Shown here: one piece after another, positions 29,809 to 38,443 of the stretch
How the letters are laid out: each line of letters opens with the position of its first letter
Position numbering within the stretch: position 1 is the first letter of the stretch
NCBI RefSeq assembly: GCF_000936425.1
Contig: NZ_AVFK01000005.1
Coordinates: 240,437-304,436 of the forward strand
Direction: 5' to 3'
DNA from: Skermanella aerolata KACC 11604
GTDB taxonomy: Bacteria; Pseudomonadota; Alphaproteobacteria; Azospirillales; Azospirillaceae
DNA: 64,000 nt
Notes under the pieces: generated by a model
Database searches by the model: none
Told to the model about the DNA's origin: nothing
The model's input: the letters and a program-made list of their open reading frames with translations, nothing else
Made by a program: the position numbers and the translations under genes

Positions 29809-32085
29809 GTGATCAGCCCTCGCACAGGAGTTGCGACCGCAACTATACTTTTGCTCGCCGGATGCGGTGGCGGAGGTGGCGGCCCATCTCCCACGACTTC
29901 GAACGCTCCTCCCGCATCTGCGGCTCCCGCCGATCCCACTGCCGCTTTCGATACCGCGGAGTACCGTCTGAACGCCGGGCTGAAGCAGATCAACGCCAGT
30001 TCCGCCTATGCCAAAGGGATCGACGGGACCGGACAGACCGTCGCCCTCGTCGACAGCGGCATCAACATGACCTTGGCGGAGTTCGCGGGCGCCATCCACC
30101 CCGCTTCGACCGACATCGTCACGGAACGCGCCGGTCAGGCGGTGACCGATCTGGACGGCCATGGCACCGCCGTTTCCTCCGTCATCGCCGCGCGGAAGAA
30201 CGGCGCGCAGACTCACGGTGTCGCCTATAACGCCCGCATCATGGCGATCCGGACCGACGCCTATACCGCTACCGCCGGCAAGTCGTCGGGAGAGTACTTC
30301 ACGGAGGACATCGCCAGGGCGACGACCTATGCGGTGACCAACGGCGCCGGCATCATCAACTATTCGCTGGGCGGCGAAGGGGTGATGCCGCTCAACCTCG
30401 CGGCAGCGCTGAGCGAGGCCGCATCTCGCGACGTGATCCTGGTGGCGTCCGCCGGCAACAACGGCAAGGACACCGTCACCAACCTGATCGCGATGTGGGT
30501 CACCAGCACTGATGCGACCGGCCACGGCATCGCGGTCGGATCGGTCAACTCCGCCAACCAGATCTCCAGCTTTTCCAACAAGGCCGGAAGCTCCGCCAAC
30601 TTCTATGTCGTGGCGCCGGGAGAGGCGATCCGGGCGGTGAACAATGCCGGCAATGACGTGACGGTGACCGGCACGTCGATGGCGACCCCGCATGTCTCGG
30701 GTGCGGCCGCCCTGCTCAAGCAGGCCTTCCCGAACCTGACCGGTGCCCAGATCGTAGATCTGATCCTGCGTACCGCGACCGACCTGGGAGCACCTGGAAC
30801 CGACCCGGTCTATGGCCGGGGCCTGCTCAACGTCGCGGCGGCGATGGCTCCGGTCGGGACAGCCAGCATCCCGACCGGAACGACGGTCGGCGGCGCATCC
30901 GTGCCGCTCGGCACATCGTCGCTCCGGCTGGGCGCCGCGTTCGGCGATGCGCTCGCCACCAGCGGCGCCTTGCGGAACAGCATCATGCTGGACGACTACC
31001 AGCGGGCCTACAGCGTAGACCTGACGTCCCGCGTCGCCCGGCCGCAGCCGCAGCACGATCTGGTCAACTGGCTGGGGGGTGACAGGAGTTACGACACTGT
31101 CGCGACACCATTCGGCACGACGGGACAGGCCAGCTTCTCCGACCGCACCACCGACCGCCGCACTGTCGAGCCGACCCGGCAGGGCTCCGGCCGAAGCTTC
31201 TCGTTCAGCTCGAAGCTGGGGACGAGCACCGATATCGGCGTTGCGGCGGGTCGCCCGATGGCCGCCCGGTTCGGCGTAGACGCCGACAGCCCGGTAGTGC
31301 TCGACACGATCTCCGGCGATCCCGCCCGCTCGGCCTTCCTCGACCTTGCCGATTCCGGACGCAACGTCTCGATCCGCACCGACCTTGGCGACGGCGTTTC
31401 GGTAGCCACGGGCTTCGCGTCCCGGCGGGAGGAAGACTACCTTAAATACGGCGACAGCCGGTCGTGGAGCGACTATGGCGACCGCGAGGTCGTGATGGGC
31501 GAAGTCCGCAAGAGCTGGGACGGCGGCCGCGTCGGCATCCAGTTCGGCCAGTTGACGGAGCGCGGGTCGGCGCTGGACAGCAGCGGCGGTTCCGCCTTCG
31601 CCTTCGACGCCCCGGTTACGACCCGGTTCGGCGGAGTCTTCGCAGCATTCGACCTCAAGCTCGTCGAGCTGTTCGGAAGCTGGCAGTACGGCACGACGGC
31701 GGATACCCAGCTCGGCAACGGGTTGATCCGCCGGCTGTCCGGGGTGCGCAGCGACGCCTGGACGGTCGGCTTCGCCCGGAACGACGTCGTCTCCGCCCAG
31801 GACCGGATATCGATCAGCCTGTCGCAGCCGCTTCGGGTCAGCGCCGGGCGCGCCGACATCGACGCTCCGACCGGAACGACCGCCGACGGTACGATCCTGC
31901 GCGAAAGCGGGTCCGCCAGCCTGACGCCGAGCGGGCGGGAGATCGACGTGGAACTGGCATACCGCATCCTGCTGAGCGACAAGGAGGAACTCAGCACGGG
32001 AGCGCTGGTCCAGACCTCTCCCGGCCATGTCGAGGGCGCGGCACCGGCGTTTGCTACGGCGGTGCGCTACAAGCGGCGCTTCTGA
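29809..32085 (+). CDS. Subtilisin-like lipoprotein protease, probable autotransporter
   Basis: A 758-residue S8-family serine protease. The signal peptide ends in a lipobox (LLLAGC, Cys at about 19) followed by a Gly run. The catalytic triad is visible: Asp in TVALVDSGIN, His in DLDGHGTAVSSV, and Ser in TGTSMATPHVSGAAALL. After the catalytic domain (to about 345) comes a roughly 400-residue beta-rich region that ends VRYKRRF with a terminal Phe, as in outer-membrane barrels. This matches lipidated autotransporters of the SphB1 kind. The start is GTG at 29809. It has no functional link to its photosynthesis neighbours. Confidence 0.85.
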   Translation: MISPRTGVATATILLLAGCGGGGGGPSPTTSNAPPASAAPADPTAAFDTAEYRLNAGLKQINASSAYAKGIDGTGQTVALVDSGINMTLAEFAGAIHPASTDIVTERAGQAVTDLDGHGTAVSSVIAARKNGAQTHGVAYNARIMAIRTDAYTATAGKSSGEYFTEDIARATTYAVTNGAGIINYSLGGEGVMPLNLAAALSEAASRDVILVASAGNNGKDTVTNLIAMWVTSTDATGHGIAVGSVNSANQISSFSNKAGSSANFYVVAPGEAIRAVNNAGNDVTVTGTSMATPHVSGAAALLKQAFPNLTGAQIVDLILRTATDLGAPGTDPVYGRGLLNVAAAMAPVGTASIPTGTTVGGASVPLGTSSLRLGAAFGDALATSGALRNSIMLDDYQRAYSVDLTSRVARPQPQHDLVNWLGGDRSYDTVATPFGTTGQASFSDRTTDRRTVEPTRQGSGRSFSFSSKLGTSTDIGVAAGRPMAARFGVDADSPVVLDTISGDPARSAFLDLADSGRNVSIRTDLGDGVSVATGFASRREEDYLKYGDSRSWSDYGDREVVMGEVRKSWDGGRVGIQFGQLTERGSALDSSGGSAFAFDAPVTTRFGGVFAAFDLKLVELFGSWQYGTTADTQLGNGLIRRLSGVRSDAWTVGFARNDVVSAQDRISISLSQPLRVSAGRADIDAPTGTTADGTILRESGSASLTPSGREIDVELAYRILLSDKEELSTGALVQTSPGHVEGAAPAFATAVRYKRRF

Positions 32086-32180
32086 CCGAGGTACTTGTTT
32101 GTGCATTGAGTGGTTGCGGGCATCAACCGTTTTGGTCGATGCTTCGCTGCCACTCAAGACACGCACCCGGAAAGTCCGCC

Positions 32181-34265
32181 ATGACCCTCGCCGATCCGCG
32201 CCCCACTCTGGAAGCCCCCGACGACGATCCCTGGATCTGGCTTGAGGAGGTGGACGGGCCGCAGGCCACGTCCTGGGCCGATACGCAGACCGCGAAGACG
32301 CTGGAGCGCTTCGGCGGTCCCGCCTTCCTCAAGGACCGGGCCGATCTGGCGGCGATCTACGACCAGCCCGCCAACATTCCGTTCGTCGCCCGGCGCGGCG
32401 ACAAGCTGTTCAACTTCTGGAAGGACGCCGAGCACCCGCGCGGTTTGTGGCGGACCACGACGCTGGAGAGCTATCGCACCGAAGCGCCGGAATGGGACCT
32501 TCTGCTCGACCTGGACGCGCTCTCGGAAGCCGAGGGCGAAGACTGGATCTGGGCAGGTCCCGCGACCTTGCCCGCGACCCATGACCGCGCCATGCTGAGC
32601 CTGTCGCGCGGCGGCGGCGACGCCACGGTGCTTCGGGAATTCGACCTGACCACCCGCAGTTTCGTGGCCGACGGCTTCACCCTGCCGGAAGCCAAGGGCG
32701 GCGCCACTTGGCTCGACCGCGATACGCTGCTGCTCCAGTCCGCCTACGGCCCCGGCATGGCGACCCGGTCCGGCTATGCCAAGACGGTCCGCCTGTGGAA
32801 GCGCGGCGCCGACCCGCTGACAGCCCCCGTCATCTACGAGATCCCCGAGGAGTCGATGGGCGCCGGGGCGCATGTCGACCGGGAAGCCGGGACGGAGACC
32901 ATCTGGTTCACCGAGCGGATCGCCTTCTTCGACGTCCGCTACTGGATTGGCGACCGCACCGGCCCGAAGACCCAAATCGACGTGCCGACCGATATCGAGG
33001 TGGACGCCAGCCGCAAATGGCTGGCGGCGAAACCCCGTTTCCCCTGGACGGTCGGGGACACGACGGTAGCTCCCGACAGCGTAGCTGTGATCCGGCTTGA
33101 CGATTTCCTGGCGGGCGGGCGGGACTTCACCATCCTGTTCGAACCGGCGGAGCGCCGCGCGCTGCAAGGCTTCTTCATGCGCGACGGACGGATCACCGTG
33201 TCGATCCTGGACGATCTGCGGCCGGTGTTCGAGGTCTGGACCCCGCCGGCCAGCGATCCGGGCACTGCCGGGGATTGGTCGATGTCCCGCATCACGGGGC
33301 TGCCCGACCTTGGCGTCGCCAGCGTCTGGCCGCTGGACGTCGAGGAGTCGGAGTCCAATGGCGACATGCTCGCCAACGCCCAGGACCCGCTGACGCCGCA
33401 GACGCTTTTCCTGATCCGCGCCGGCGGCAGCCCTGAACCGCTGAAGCGTGGCCCGGCGGGTTTCGACCCGAGCGGACTGGTGATTACGCGGCATGAAGCG
33501 GTGTCGGTGGATGGCGCCCGCATCCCCTATACCCAGGTCGGGCCGGCGGATGTTACGGGCGATGCGCCGGTACATCTCTATGCGTATGGCGGGTTCGGCA
33601 TCTCGCAACTGCCGTCCTACAACTCGGCCATCGGCAAGCTCTGGCTGGAGCGCGGCGGTACCAGCGTCGTCGCCAATATCCGGGGCGGTGGAGAGTTCGG
33701 CACAGCCTGGCACGAAGCCGGCCGCCGCGAGGGCAAGCGCCTGTCGCACGACGATTTCGCGGCGGTGGCGGCGGACCTCGTCCGCCGGGGCGTCACCAGG
33801 GCGGAGCGGATCGCGGCGGAGGGTGGCTCCAACGGCGGCATCCTGATCTCCAACATGCTGACGCGCTACCCGGAGCGCTTCGGTGCGCTGTTCTGCACGA
33901 TCCCGCTGATCGACATGCGCCGCTACACCAAGCTGCTCGCCGGGGCGAGCTGGATGGCCGAATACGGCGACCCTGACGATCCGAAGGACTGGGCGTTCCT
34001 GGGGCCGATGTCGGCATACCATACCGCCGTCCCTAGTCAGGACTATCCCCCTATCCTGATCGCCACCACCCGCCGAGACGACCGCGTCCATCCCGGCCAT
34101 GCCCGCAAGATGGCGGCCAAGCTCCAGTCGATGGGATACGAGGCTTATTTCTACGAGCCTGCCGCCGGAGGGCACGGCTACGGCAAGGACAACACCGAGC
34201 GCGCGGGCTTCACGGCGCTGGGCTACAGCTTCCTGCGGCAGGCTATCGGATGGCGGGAAGTTTGA
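32181..34265 (+). CDS. Prolyl oligopeptidase family serine peptidase
   Basis: A 694-residue S9 family peptidase. An N-terminal beta-propeller region (about 15-400; begins DDPWIWLEEVDGPQATSW) is followed by an alpha/beta hydrolase domain. Visible landmarks are YGGFGISQLPSYNS, NIRGGGEFGTAWHEAG, the nucleophile motif AAEGGSNGGILISNML and the C-terminal GGHGYGKDN with the likely catalytic His. No signal peptide, so it is probably cytoplasmic. The start is ATG at 32181. It sits 95 bases after the S8 protease in the same direction. Confidence 0.92.
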   Translation: MTLADPRPTLEAPDDDPWIWLEEVDGPQATSWADTQTAKTLERFGGPAFLKDRADLAAIYDQPANIPFVARRGDKLFNFWKDAEHPRGLWRTTTLESYRTEAPEWDLLLDLDALSEAEGEDWIWAGPATLPATHDRAMLSLSRGGGDATVLREFDLTTRSFVADGFTLPEAKGGATWLDRDTLLLQSAYGPGMATRSGYAKTVRLWKRGADPLTAPVIYEIPEESMGAGAHVDREAGTETIWFTERIAFFDVRYWIGDRTGPKTQIDVPTDIEVDASRKWLAAKPRFPWTVGDTTVAPDSVAVIRLDDFLAGGRDFTILFEPAERRALQGFFMRDGRITVSILDDLRPVFEVWTPPASDPGTAGDWSMSRITGLPDLGVASVWPLDVEESESNGDMLANAQDPLTPQTLFLIRAGGSPEPLKRGPAGFDPSGLVITRHEAVSVDGARIPYTQVGPADVTGDAPVHLYAYGGFGISQLPSYNSAIGKLWLERGGTSVVANIRGGGEFGTAWHEAGRREGKRLSHDDFAAVAADLVRRGVTRAERIAAEGGSNGGILISNMLTRYPERFGALFCTIPLIDMRRYTKLLAGASWMAEYGDPDDPKDWAFLGPMSAYHTAVPSQDYPPILIATTRRDDRVHPGHARKMAAKLQSMGYEAYFYEPAAGGHGYGKDNTERAGFTALGYSFLRQAIGWREV

Positions 34266-34636
34266 TGACGACACCCCTTCGCGTATTTGAAAGTACGCAA
34301 ATGTCATCATTTTGAGGGGACGGCATCGAAGGTCATCATAGGTCGCTGCCCAGATCTGTCCCGAAGGACAATCCTTCGGGACAGGAGACTGTAGCATAAT
34401 ATTCCTATTATTTCGAGAGGCGATGTGTGCGAGACCACGGTTTCTTGCCGGCTTGCCCGCTCCCCCGCCCTTGCCCTATCGGTGCGAAGTCAGCCCCAAA
34501 TCGTTTTCGGCAAAGAAAAGATAATTATCTTTTCTAGGACACTACAAATAAAATATTACGCTGTCATTAATACAAGATCAGGATTATACTATTGAAGATA
34601 GCTTTTCTTTGATCCTGAACTTGAAAGAACTTAAAC
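34266..34636. other. Gene-free stretch with repeated element, copy 1
   Basis: Holds a direct repeat at 34335-34429 that recurs at 37095-37200. Shared words in order are ATCATAGGTC, GAAGGAC, GGGAC-GGAGA, TAGCATA, TATTCCTATT and TTTCGAGAG. In this copy TGTCCCGAAGGA and TCCTTCGGGACA form a perfect hairpin. The rest is AT-rich leader before the small gene at 34637. No coding potential is seen. Confidence 0.5.
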
Positions 34637-34864
34637 ATGAGCGCCATAGCCCATATCAAATACTTAGTGAAGAAGTACCAAGGCTACTGGACGGTCAGTT
34701 CCAGCGGCAAAGCCAACGGTGAGTTCGCCAACCGGGGAGAGGCCTGCCATAGTGCGCTGCAGGATGGCATCCGGGTCGGCAACCTGGGCCACGACGTCAA
34801 GATCGAGACGCCCGAGCAGAACGGCGACAACCGGACGGTCTGGACGAGCGGTGACAAGAAGTAA
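34637..34864 (+). CDS. Small hypothetical protein
   Basis: A 75-residue soluble protein with YQGYWTVSSSGKANGEFANR and EACHSALQDGIRVGNLGHDV. The pattern of a short beta hairpin, one helix and a last strand resembles small DUF2188-like proteins, but I cannot confirm this. A GC-rich tail follows. It converges with the phasin gene. Low-GC DNA upstream suggests its own promoter. Confidence 0.6.
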   Translation: MSAIAHIKYLVKKYQGYWTVSSSGKANGEFANRGEACHSALQDGIRVGNLGHDVKIETPEQNGDNRTVWTSGDKK

Positions 34865-34914
34865 GTCCCCGCCCAGCCCGGCTGCTCAGCCGGGCCGTTC
34901 GCTGGAAGAACTCC

Positions 34915-35550
34915 TCAGGAGTTCTTCTCGCTCTGCTGCCGGGCGTGCTCGCCGACGCTGTCGGCGGCTTCCCTGGCGACACGAAGCGTCGCTTCGGAAA
35001 TCTTGACGCCGCTGGTGAGCAGGACCCGCACTTCGGCATTCAGCAACTCGGTCTGCGCGGCCTTCAGGTCCTGCGGAGTCCGGGCGCGCATGATGCTCTT
35101 CATGCCGTCGATATTGCACTGCATGGCGTTCCGGGTGTAGTCGGCCCACTCGCGCATGATCGACTGGTAGCCCTCGGCCAGCTTGACTCCCGTCTTCATC
35201 ATGACGCCGAGGTTCTGCTGGGTACGGCCGGCCAGTTCCTTCGAAGCCCTGCTCTGCATCGCCGACATCTCGCCGGCCTTTTCCGCAGCCTGCTCGGCCA
35301 CCTGCCCTGCCATCCGGCGGGTCGTGACGGCTGCATCGCCGGCAATCTCCGTCGTGCGCTCGATCGTGCCGCGCATGTCGTCGGCGGCCTTCTGAAGGTT
35401 CTGTTCCGCCGCTTCGGCATTGTTGCGGGCGATGTCCCGGTTCGCGGCGTCCACGACCTTCCGCGCGGGCGCGGCACTCGGCTGAGGTGCTTCGGCGCTG
35501 GCGTCGCGGACTGTCTTCTTGGTGTCGGTCTTATTCATGATAGCAGACAT
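34915..35550 (-). CDS. Phasin family protein
   Basis: A 211-residue amphipathic helical protein of the phasin type, which coats polyhydroxyalkanoate granules. The core is QNLGVMMKTGVKLAEGYQSI followed by a WADYTRNAMQCN segment. It has an Ala/Lys-rich N-terminus and a long helical middle without membrane segments. A GAGG site precedes the ATG at 35550. Neighbouring stress protein genes suggest a storage and stress cluster. The granule partner enzyme is not in the window. Confidence 0.82.
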   Translation of the reverse strand: MSAIMNKTDTKKTVRDASAEAPQPSAAPARKVVDAANRDIARNNAEAAEQNLQKAADDMRGTIERTTEIAGDAAVTTRRMAGQVAEQAAEKAGEMSAMQSRASKELAGRTQQNLGVMMKTGVKLAEGYQSIMREWADYTRNAMQCNIDGMKSIMRARTPQDLKAAQTELLNAEVRVLLTSGVKISEATLRVAREAADSVGEHARQQSEKNS

Positions 35551-35660
35551 GGACTATTCCTCGGTATGAAAATTCGCTGGATATGCACGGCTTGAGGTAG
35601 CGCACGGAAAGCAGGCGCCGCGGTCCGGCGGACCGTAGCGCCTGCTTCCGCGCTCAGACC

Positions 35661-36371
35661 TTAGGACTTCTTGGTCGTGGCCGGCTTGCGGTCGATTTCC
35701 TCGACGGTGACGTCCTGACGGCGGACGGTGCCGCTGACGGTAACCTCGCGCTCGCCCGCTTCCTTGCTCAGGGCGACTTCCTCGACCAGATGAGCCTGCT
35801 TGGTGACGAGGGGCTTTTCCGAGACTTCGGTCATCTCGATCGTGGTTTCCTGGAACGCCTTGGCGGCCTCATCGGGGTTCAGGACGCGGTCGATCTTCGT
35901 GTGCTCGACTTCGACGTTCTCCTCGTGGAGGGTCACCGTCTCCTGAACTTCCCGCTCGGTCACTTCGGTCTTCAGGCGCTTGCCGCCGGTGGTCCGGGAG
36001 ACGCCGACTTCCAGCTCCTCCTCGATCACCTGGGCGGTCTGGCCTTCTTCGACCGTCCGGTTGCCCAGCTTCTCGAGCAGTGCTTCCGGGGTCATCGCCT
36101 TGAAGGTGCGCATGGTGGTCAGGCCTTCGTCGGCCTTGTCGTCGGCGACTTCCGCCACGACCAGGGCGCCGCCCTTCTGCATCGCCTTGCCGTATGTCTC
36201 GGCCTTTTCCTTGTCGTAGCCGGCCTCGACCAGCCGGCCGGAAATCTTCGCGACGGCAACGTCCTGAAGGATCTCTACGGCATCCTTCTTGAGGCCGGCC
36301 TTGGTCAGTTCGCCCAGGACCTTGCTTGCGATGTCGCCGTTTTCGAATAGGCCAATGATGGAGGTCGTCAT
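35661..36371 (-). CDS. YsnF/AvaK domain (DUF2382) stress protein
   Basis: A 236-residue soluble protein. The first half (1-100) has a glycine-zipper-free alpha/beta stretch beginning MTTSIIGLFENGDIASKVL. The second half is strongly charged and carries the DUF2382 pattern (RLKTEVTEREVQETVTLHEE, VSEKPLVTKQAHLVEEV, SGTVRRQDVTVEEID). The start is placed at 36371 because an AAGGA site lies just before it. Related proteins rise in general stress. It is upstream of the phasin gene on the same strand, 110 bases away. Confidence 0.8.
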   Translation of the reverse strand: MTTSIIGLFENGDIASKVLGELTKAGLKKDAVEILQDVAVAKISGRLVEAGYDKEKAETYGKAMQKGGALVVAEVADDKADEGLTTMRTFKAMTPEALLEKLGNRTVEEGQTAQVIEEELEVGVSRTTGGKRLKTEVTEREVQETVTLHEENVEVEHTKIDRVLNPDEAAKAFQETTIEMTEVSEKPLVTKQAHLVEEVALSKEAGEREVTVSGTVRRQDVTVEEIDRKPATTKKS

Positions 36372-36715
36372 ATGAAAATTCCTTGGTGGTGTGGATTTGA
36401 GGAGTGGGCGGTCGATCGCCCCATCTCGCTTATGCAACATAATATGCTGCGCTGCAAAATCATAGGATTATTATTGAAAACAGCTAATTTAAATTTTCTA
36501 TCAGCAATAAAGTATATCAATGACTTTTGATTTTACCGAAGCTGATGAAGAAAAATCTGCGCCTTCAACGGAAATTTATTATGTTAGTCATGGAACACAA
36601 CTAGAATCATAATTATTTAGCCTCACCCTTTTGCGCTATTTATTTCTGATTTCTGTGAAATTTCAGCCTTGCCTCATCTATGGAACGGTCTCAAGGCCGT
36701 TCCCATCCACACCCC
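36372..36715. other. AT-rich gene-free stretch
   Basis: About 340 bases, clearly AT-rich, between the stress protein and the transporter remnant. It should hold the minus-strand promoter of the stress gene. I see no hairpin, repeat or open frame worth naming. Confidence 0.4.
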
Positions 36716-37099
36716 TCACAGCTTTACCTTCCGCAGGATCAGCGCCAGCGGCACCGCCGATGCCGAGATCAGCATCAGCGTGAAGAACACGTCGATATAG
36801 GCCCAGTAGGCCGACTGGGTCGCGACCTGCTGGCCGATATAGGCGATCGCGCGTCCTTGCGCGTCCGCGACGCCGCCGCCGGCCGACGCGAATTAGTCGG
36901 TGACGATGCGCAGGGTTTCCTGATAGCCGGGGATCGACGGGACCACGTGCTCGACCAGCCGGTTCTGGTGGAACTGCTCGCGGTAGGCCAGGACGTTCTG
37001 GGCGATGGAGACGCCGATGGGACCGCCGACATTGCGGGCGACGCTGATCAGGGCCGAGGCCTGATCCGGGATGCCATAATAGGATGCGGTCGTGATCAT
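36716..37099 (-). pseudogene. MFS multidrug transporter remnant (DHA2 type), C-terminal part
   Basis: The minus-strand frame encodes GIPDQASALISVARNVGGPIG and then LAYREQFHQNRLVEHV, followed by an in-frame TAA at 36893-36895. After it the same frame continues with AYWAYIDVFFTLMLISASAV to a natural stop at 36716. This is the last quarter of a DHA2/EmrB-type 14-helix exporter. The N-terminal three quarters are missing, and the left-over 5' edge coincides with the repeat at 37095-37200. It is not functional. Confidence 0.75.
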
Positions 37100-37200
37100 A
37101 GGTCACTCCCCGGCTATCGGCGTCGGCTGGTCCTGAAGGACGGTTTTTGGGACGGGAGAGCCATAGCATATTATTCCTATTTTTTCGAGAGCGAGTTGTG
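37095..37200. repeat. Repeated intergenic element, copy 2
   Basis: Same orientation as 34335-34429 and sharing the same ordered words (ATCATAGGTC, GAAGGAC, GGGAC-GGAGA, TAGCATA, TATTCCTATT, TTTCGAGAG). The loop part of the hairpin has diverged here. Its left end overlaps the broken end of the transporter remnant, so the element may mark a recombination joint. Confidence 0.55.
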
Positions 37201-37369
37201 GAATGGGTGCCATGATACACGGAAGGCGAATTCACCAAGGGGCAACTTGTAAGCCGGACTTACAAGTTCGATCCGGCCGGATGATCAGTTTTTGGGTTTG
37301 TCAGATTGACGCGGCTGCCGTGTGAGCACATAGTCTGTCGTGCGTGTACACATTATGCAAGGTCCGGCG

Positions 37370-37981
37370 ATGGCCATGGAGCGGAAGTTCACGGTCAGGA
37401 ACACGTTGGTTTCGACATCGCGATACAAGCTTGTGTCGGAGCGGCAAAAGAAGGGCCTTGGCAGTTTGTTCGCCGGGACGGCCAAGGCGAAAACCCATGC
37501 CCATCAACTCAAACGCCGCCAATTTTCAGACACGGAGACAGTTGTCGTCGCCGGACAGAAAATCATGGCAGCAGGCGGACAATCAGCGCGGAAGCGGCTC
37601 GTTGAATTGGGTTTCATGTCACGTGCTAGTGCCATCGGAAAACGCAGCGAAGTGGTTGCCAAAGCCGTCGAGGCCGCGCTGATGCGGCATAGTGTCGACC
37701 CCTCCGTCGCGGTCGAGATTGTCAATGTACGTCAGGCAAGAAATCTGCCAGGAACGCTCGCTCAAGGTCGAATCCGCTTGACGACCAGAGGTCGCAAGTC
37801 TGAAATCCGTGAGGATACCTTGGTTACCATGCGATACGACATGCTGGGAGAGGTCATCAGCTCGGCAATTCCGGAACCCACGCTGGCGGATGTGTTTGCC
37901 GAGCGGCCCGACTTGCCAGCGGCGACCCGGCTGAAGTTCGAACCGCAACGGGGCGGACGGCTGCCGAAATTCAAACTTTGA
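37370..37981 (+). CDS. Unknown protein, first gene of PIN/patatin operon
   Basis: A 203-residue basic protein with no membrane segment. I place the start at ATG 37370 because AAGG lies seven bases before it; GTG at 37340 is possible. Residues 1-60 are rich in Lys/Arg (STSRYKLVSERQKKGLG), and the C-terminal part has RIRLTTRGRKSEIREDTLVT. No known domain recognised. It is followed after six bases by a PIN-like gene, so it could be its antitoxin or a nucleic-acid-binding sensor. Codon use is less GC-biased than in the bch genes. Confidence 0.6.
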   Translation: MAMERKFTVRNTLVSTSRYKLVSERQKKGLGSLFAGTAKAKTHAHQLKRRQFSDTETVVVAGQKIMAAGGQSARKRLVELGFMSRASAIGKRSEVVAKAVEAALMRHSVDPSVAVEIVNVRQARNLPGTLAQGRIRLTTRGRKSEIREDTLVTMRYDMLGEVISSAIPEPTLADVFAERPDLPAATRLKFEPQRGGRLPKFKL

Positions 37982-37987
37982 GGCACG

Positions 37988-38443
37988 ATGTATCTGCTGG
38001 ACGTACAGCCATTCCTAGATTTAGTCGGCGGCGGCCAGAACGTGATGCAGAAATGGGCGGCGACCATTCCGCCAAGGAACGTGTTCGCCAGCAGTGTGGC
38101 GGTTGGATTAGCTGAATATACGATCGATGCGTTGCCGGCGGCACAGCGTACCGGCTGGCGGCGGCGCCTTGTCGTGGCGAAGACTGAATTCGAGCTTCGC
38201 ACCTTCGACTTCACGGTGCAGGATGCCCAAGTCTGGGCGTCCGATGTCCTGCCGCTCGACCTGAACGACGTGGATGAAGACGGGCAAAGCTATCCCTTGG
38301 ATAGATCGGTACAGATGATTTCAGCACAGGCCCTTCAGCGCCGCTTCATCTTGGTTACCCACGCTCGAGCGTATCATGACGTCCTGAAGGCACGAACGCG
38401 GCTTGAGATACTCGATCCTGGCTACGACGAAGCCGACGCATGA
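37988..38443 (+). CDS. PIN-domain-like protein
   Basis: A 151-residue protein with the outline of a PIN ribonuclease: a first strand ending in Asp (MYLLDVQPFLDLV), an acidic residue in GLAEYTID, and a final part LDRSVQMISAQALQRRFILV followed by ARLEILDPGY-like residues (RTRLEILDPGY), as in VapC proteins. The match is to pattern only. It is coupled to the next gene by an ATGA overlap and follows the unknown gene by six bases. It may be an RNase effector or toxin. Confidence 0.55.
   Translation: MYLLDVQPFLDLVGGGQNVMQKWAATIPPRNVFASSVAVGLAEYTIDALPAAQRTGWRRRLVVAKTEFELRTFDFTVQDAQVWASDVLPLDLNDVDEDGQSYPLDRSVQMISAQALQRRFILVTHARAYHDVLKARTRLEILDPGYDEADA

Noticed and set aside
27799..32166. A 1455-codon minus-strand frame across puhE, hemA and the S8 protease gene
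   Set aside because: It crosses several well-supported plus-strand genes and a palindromic intergenic repeat, and has no recognisable domain.
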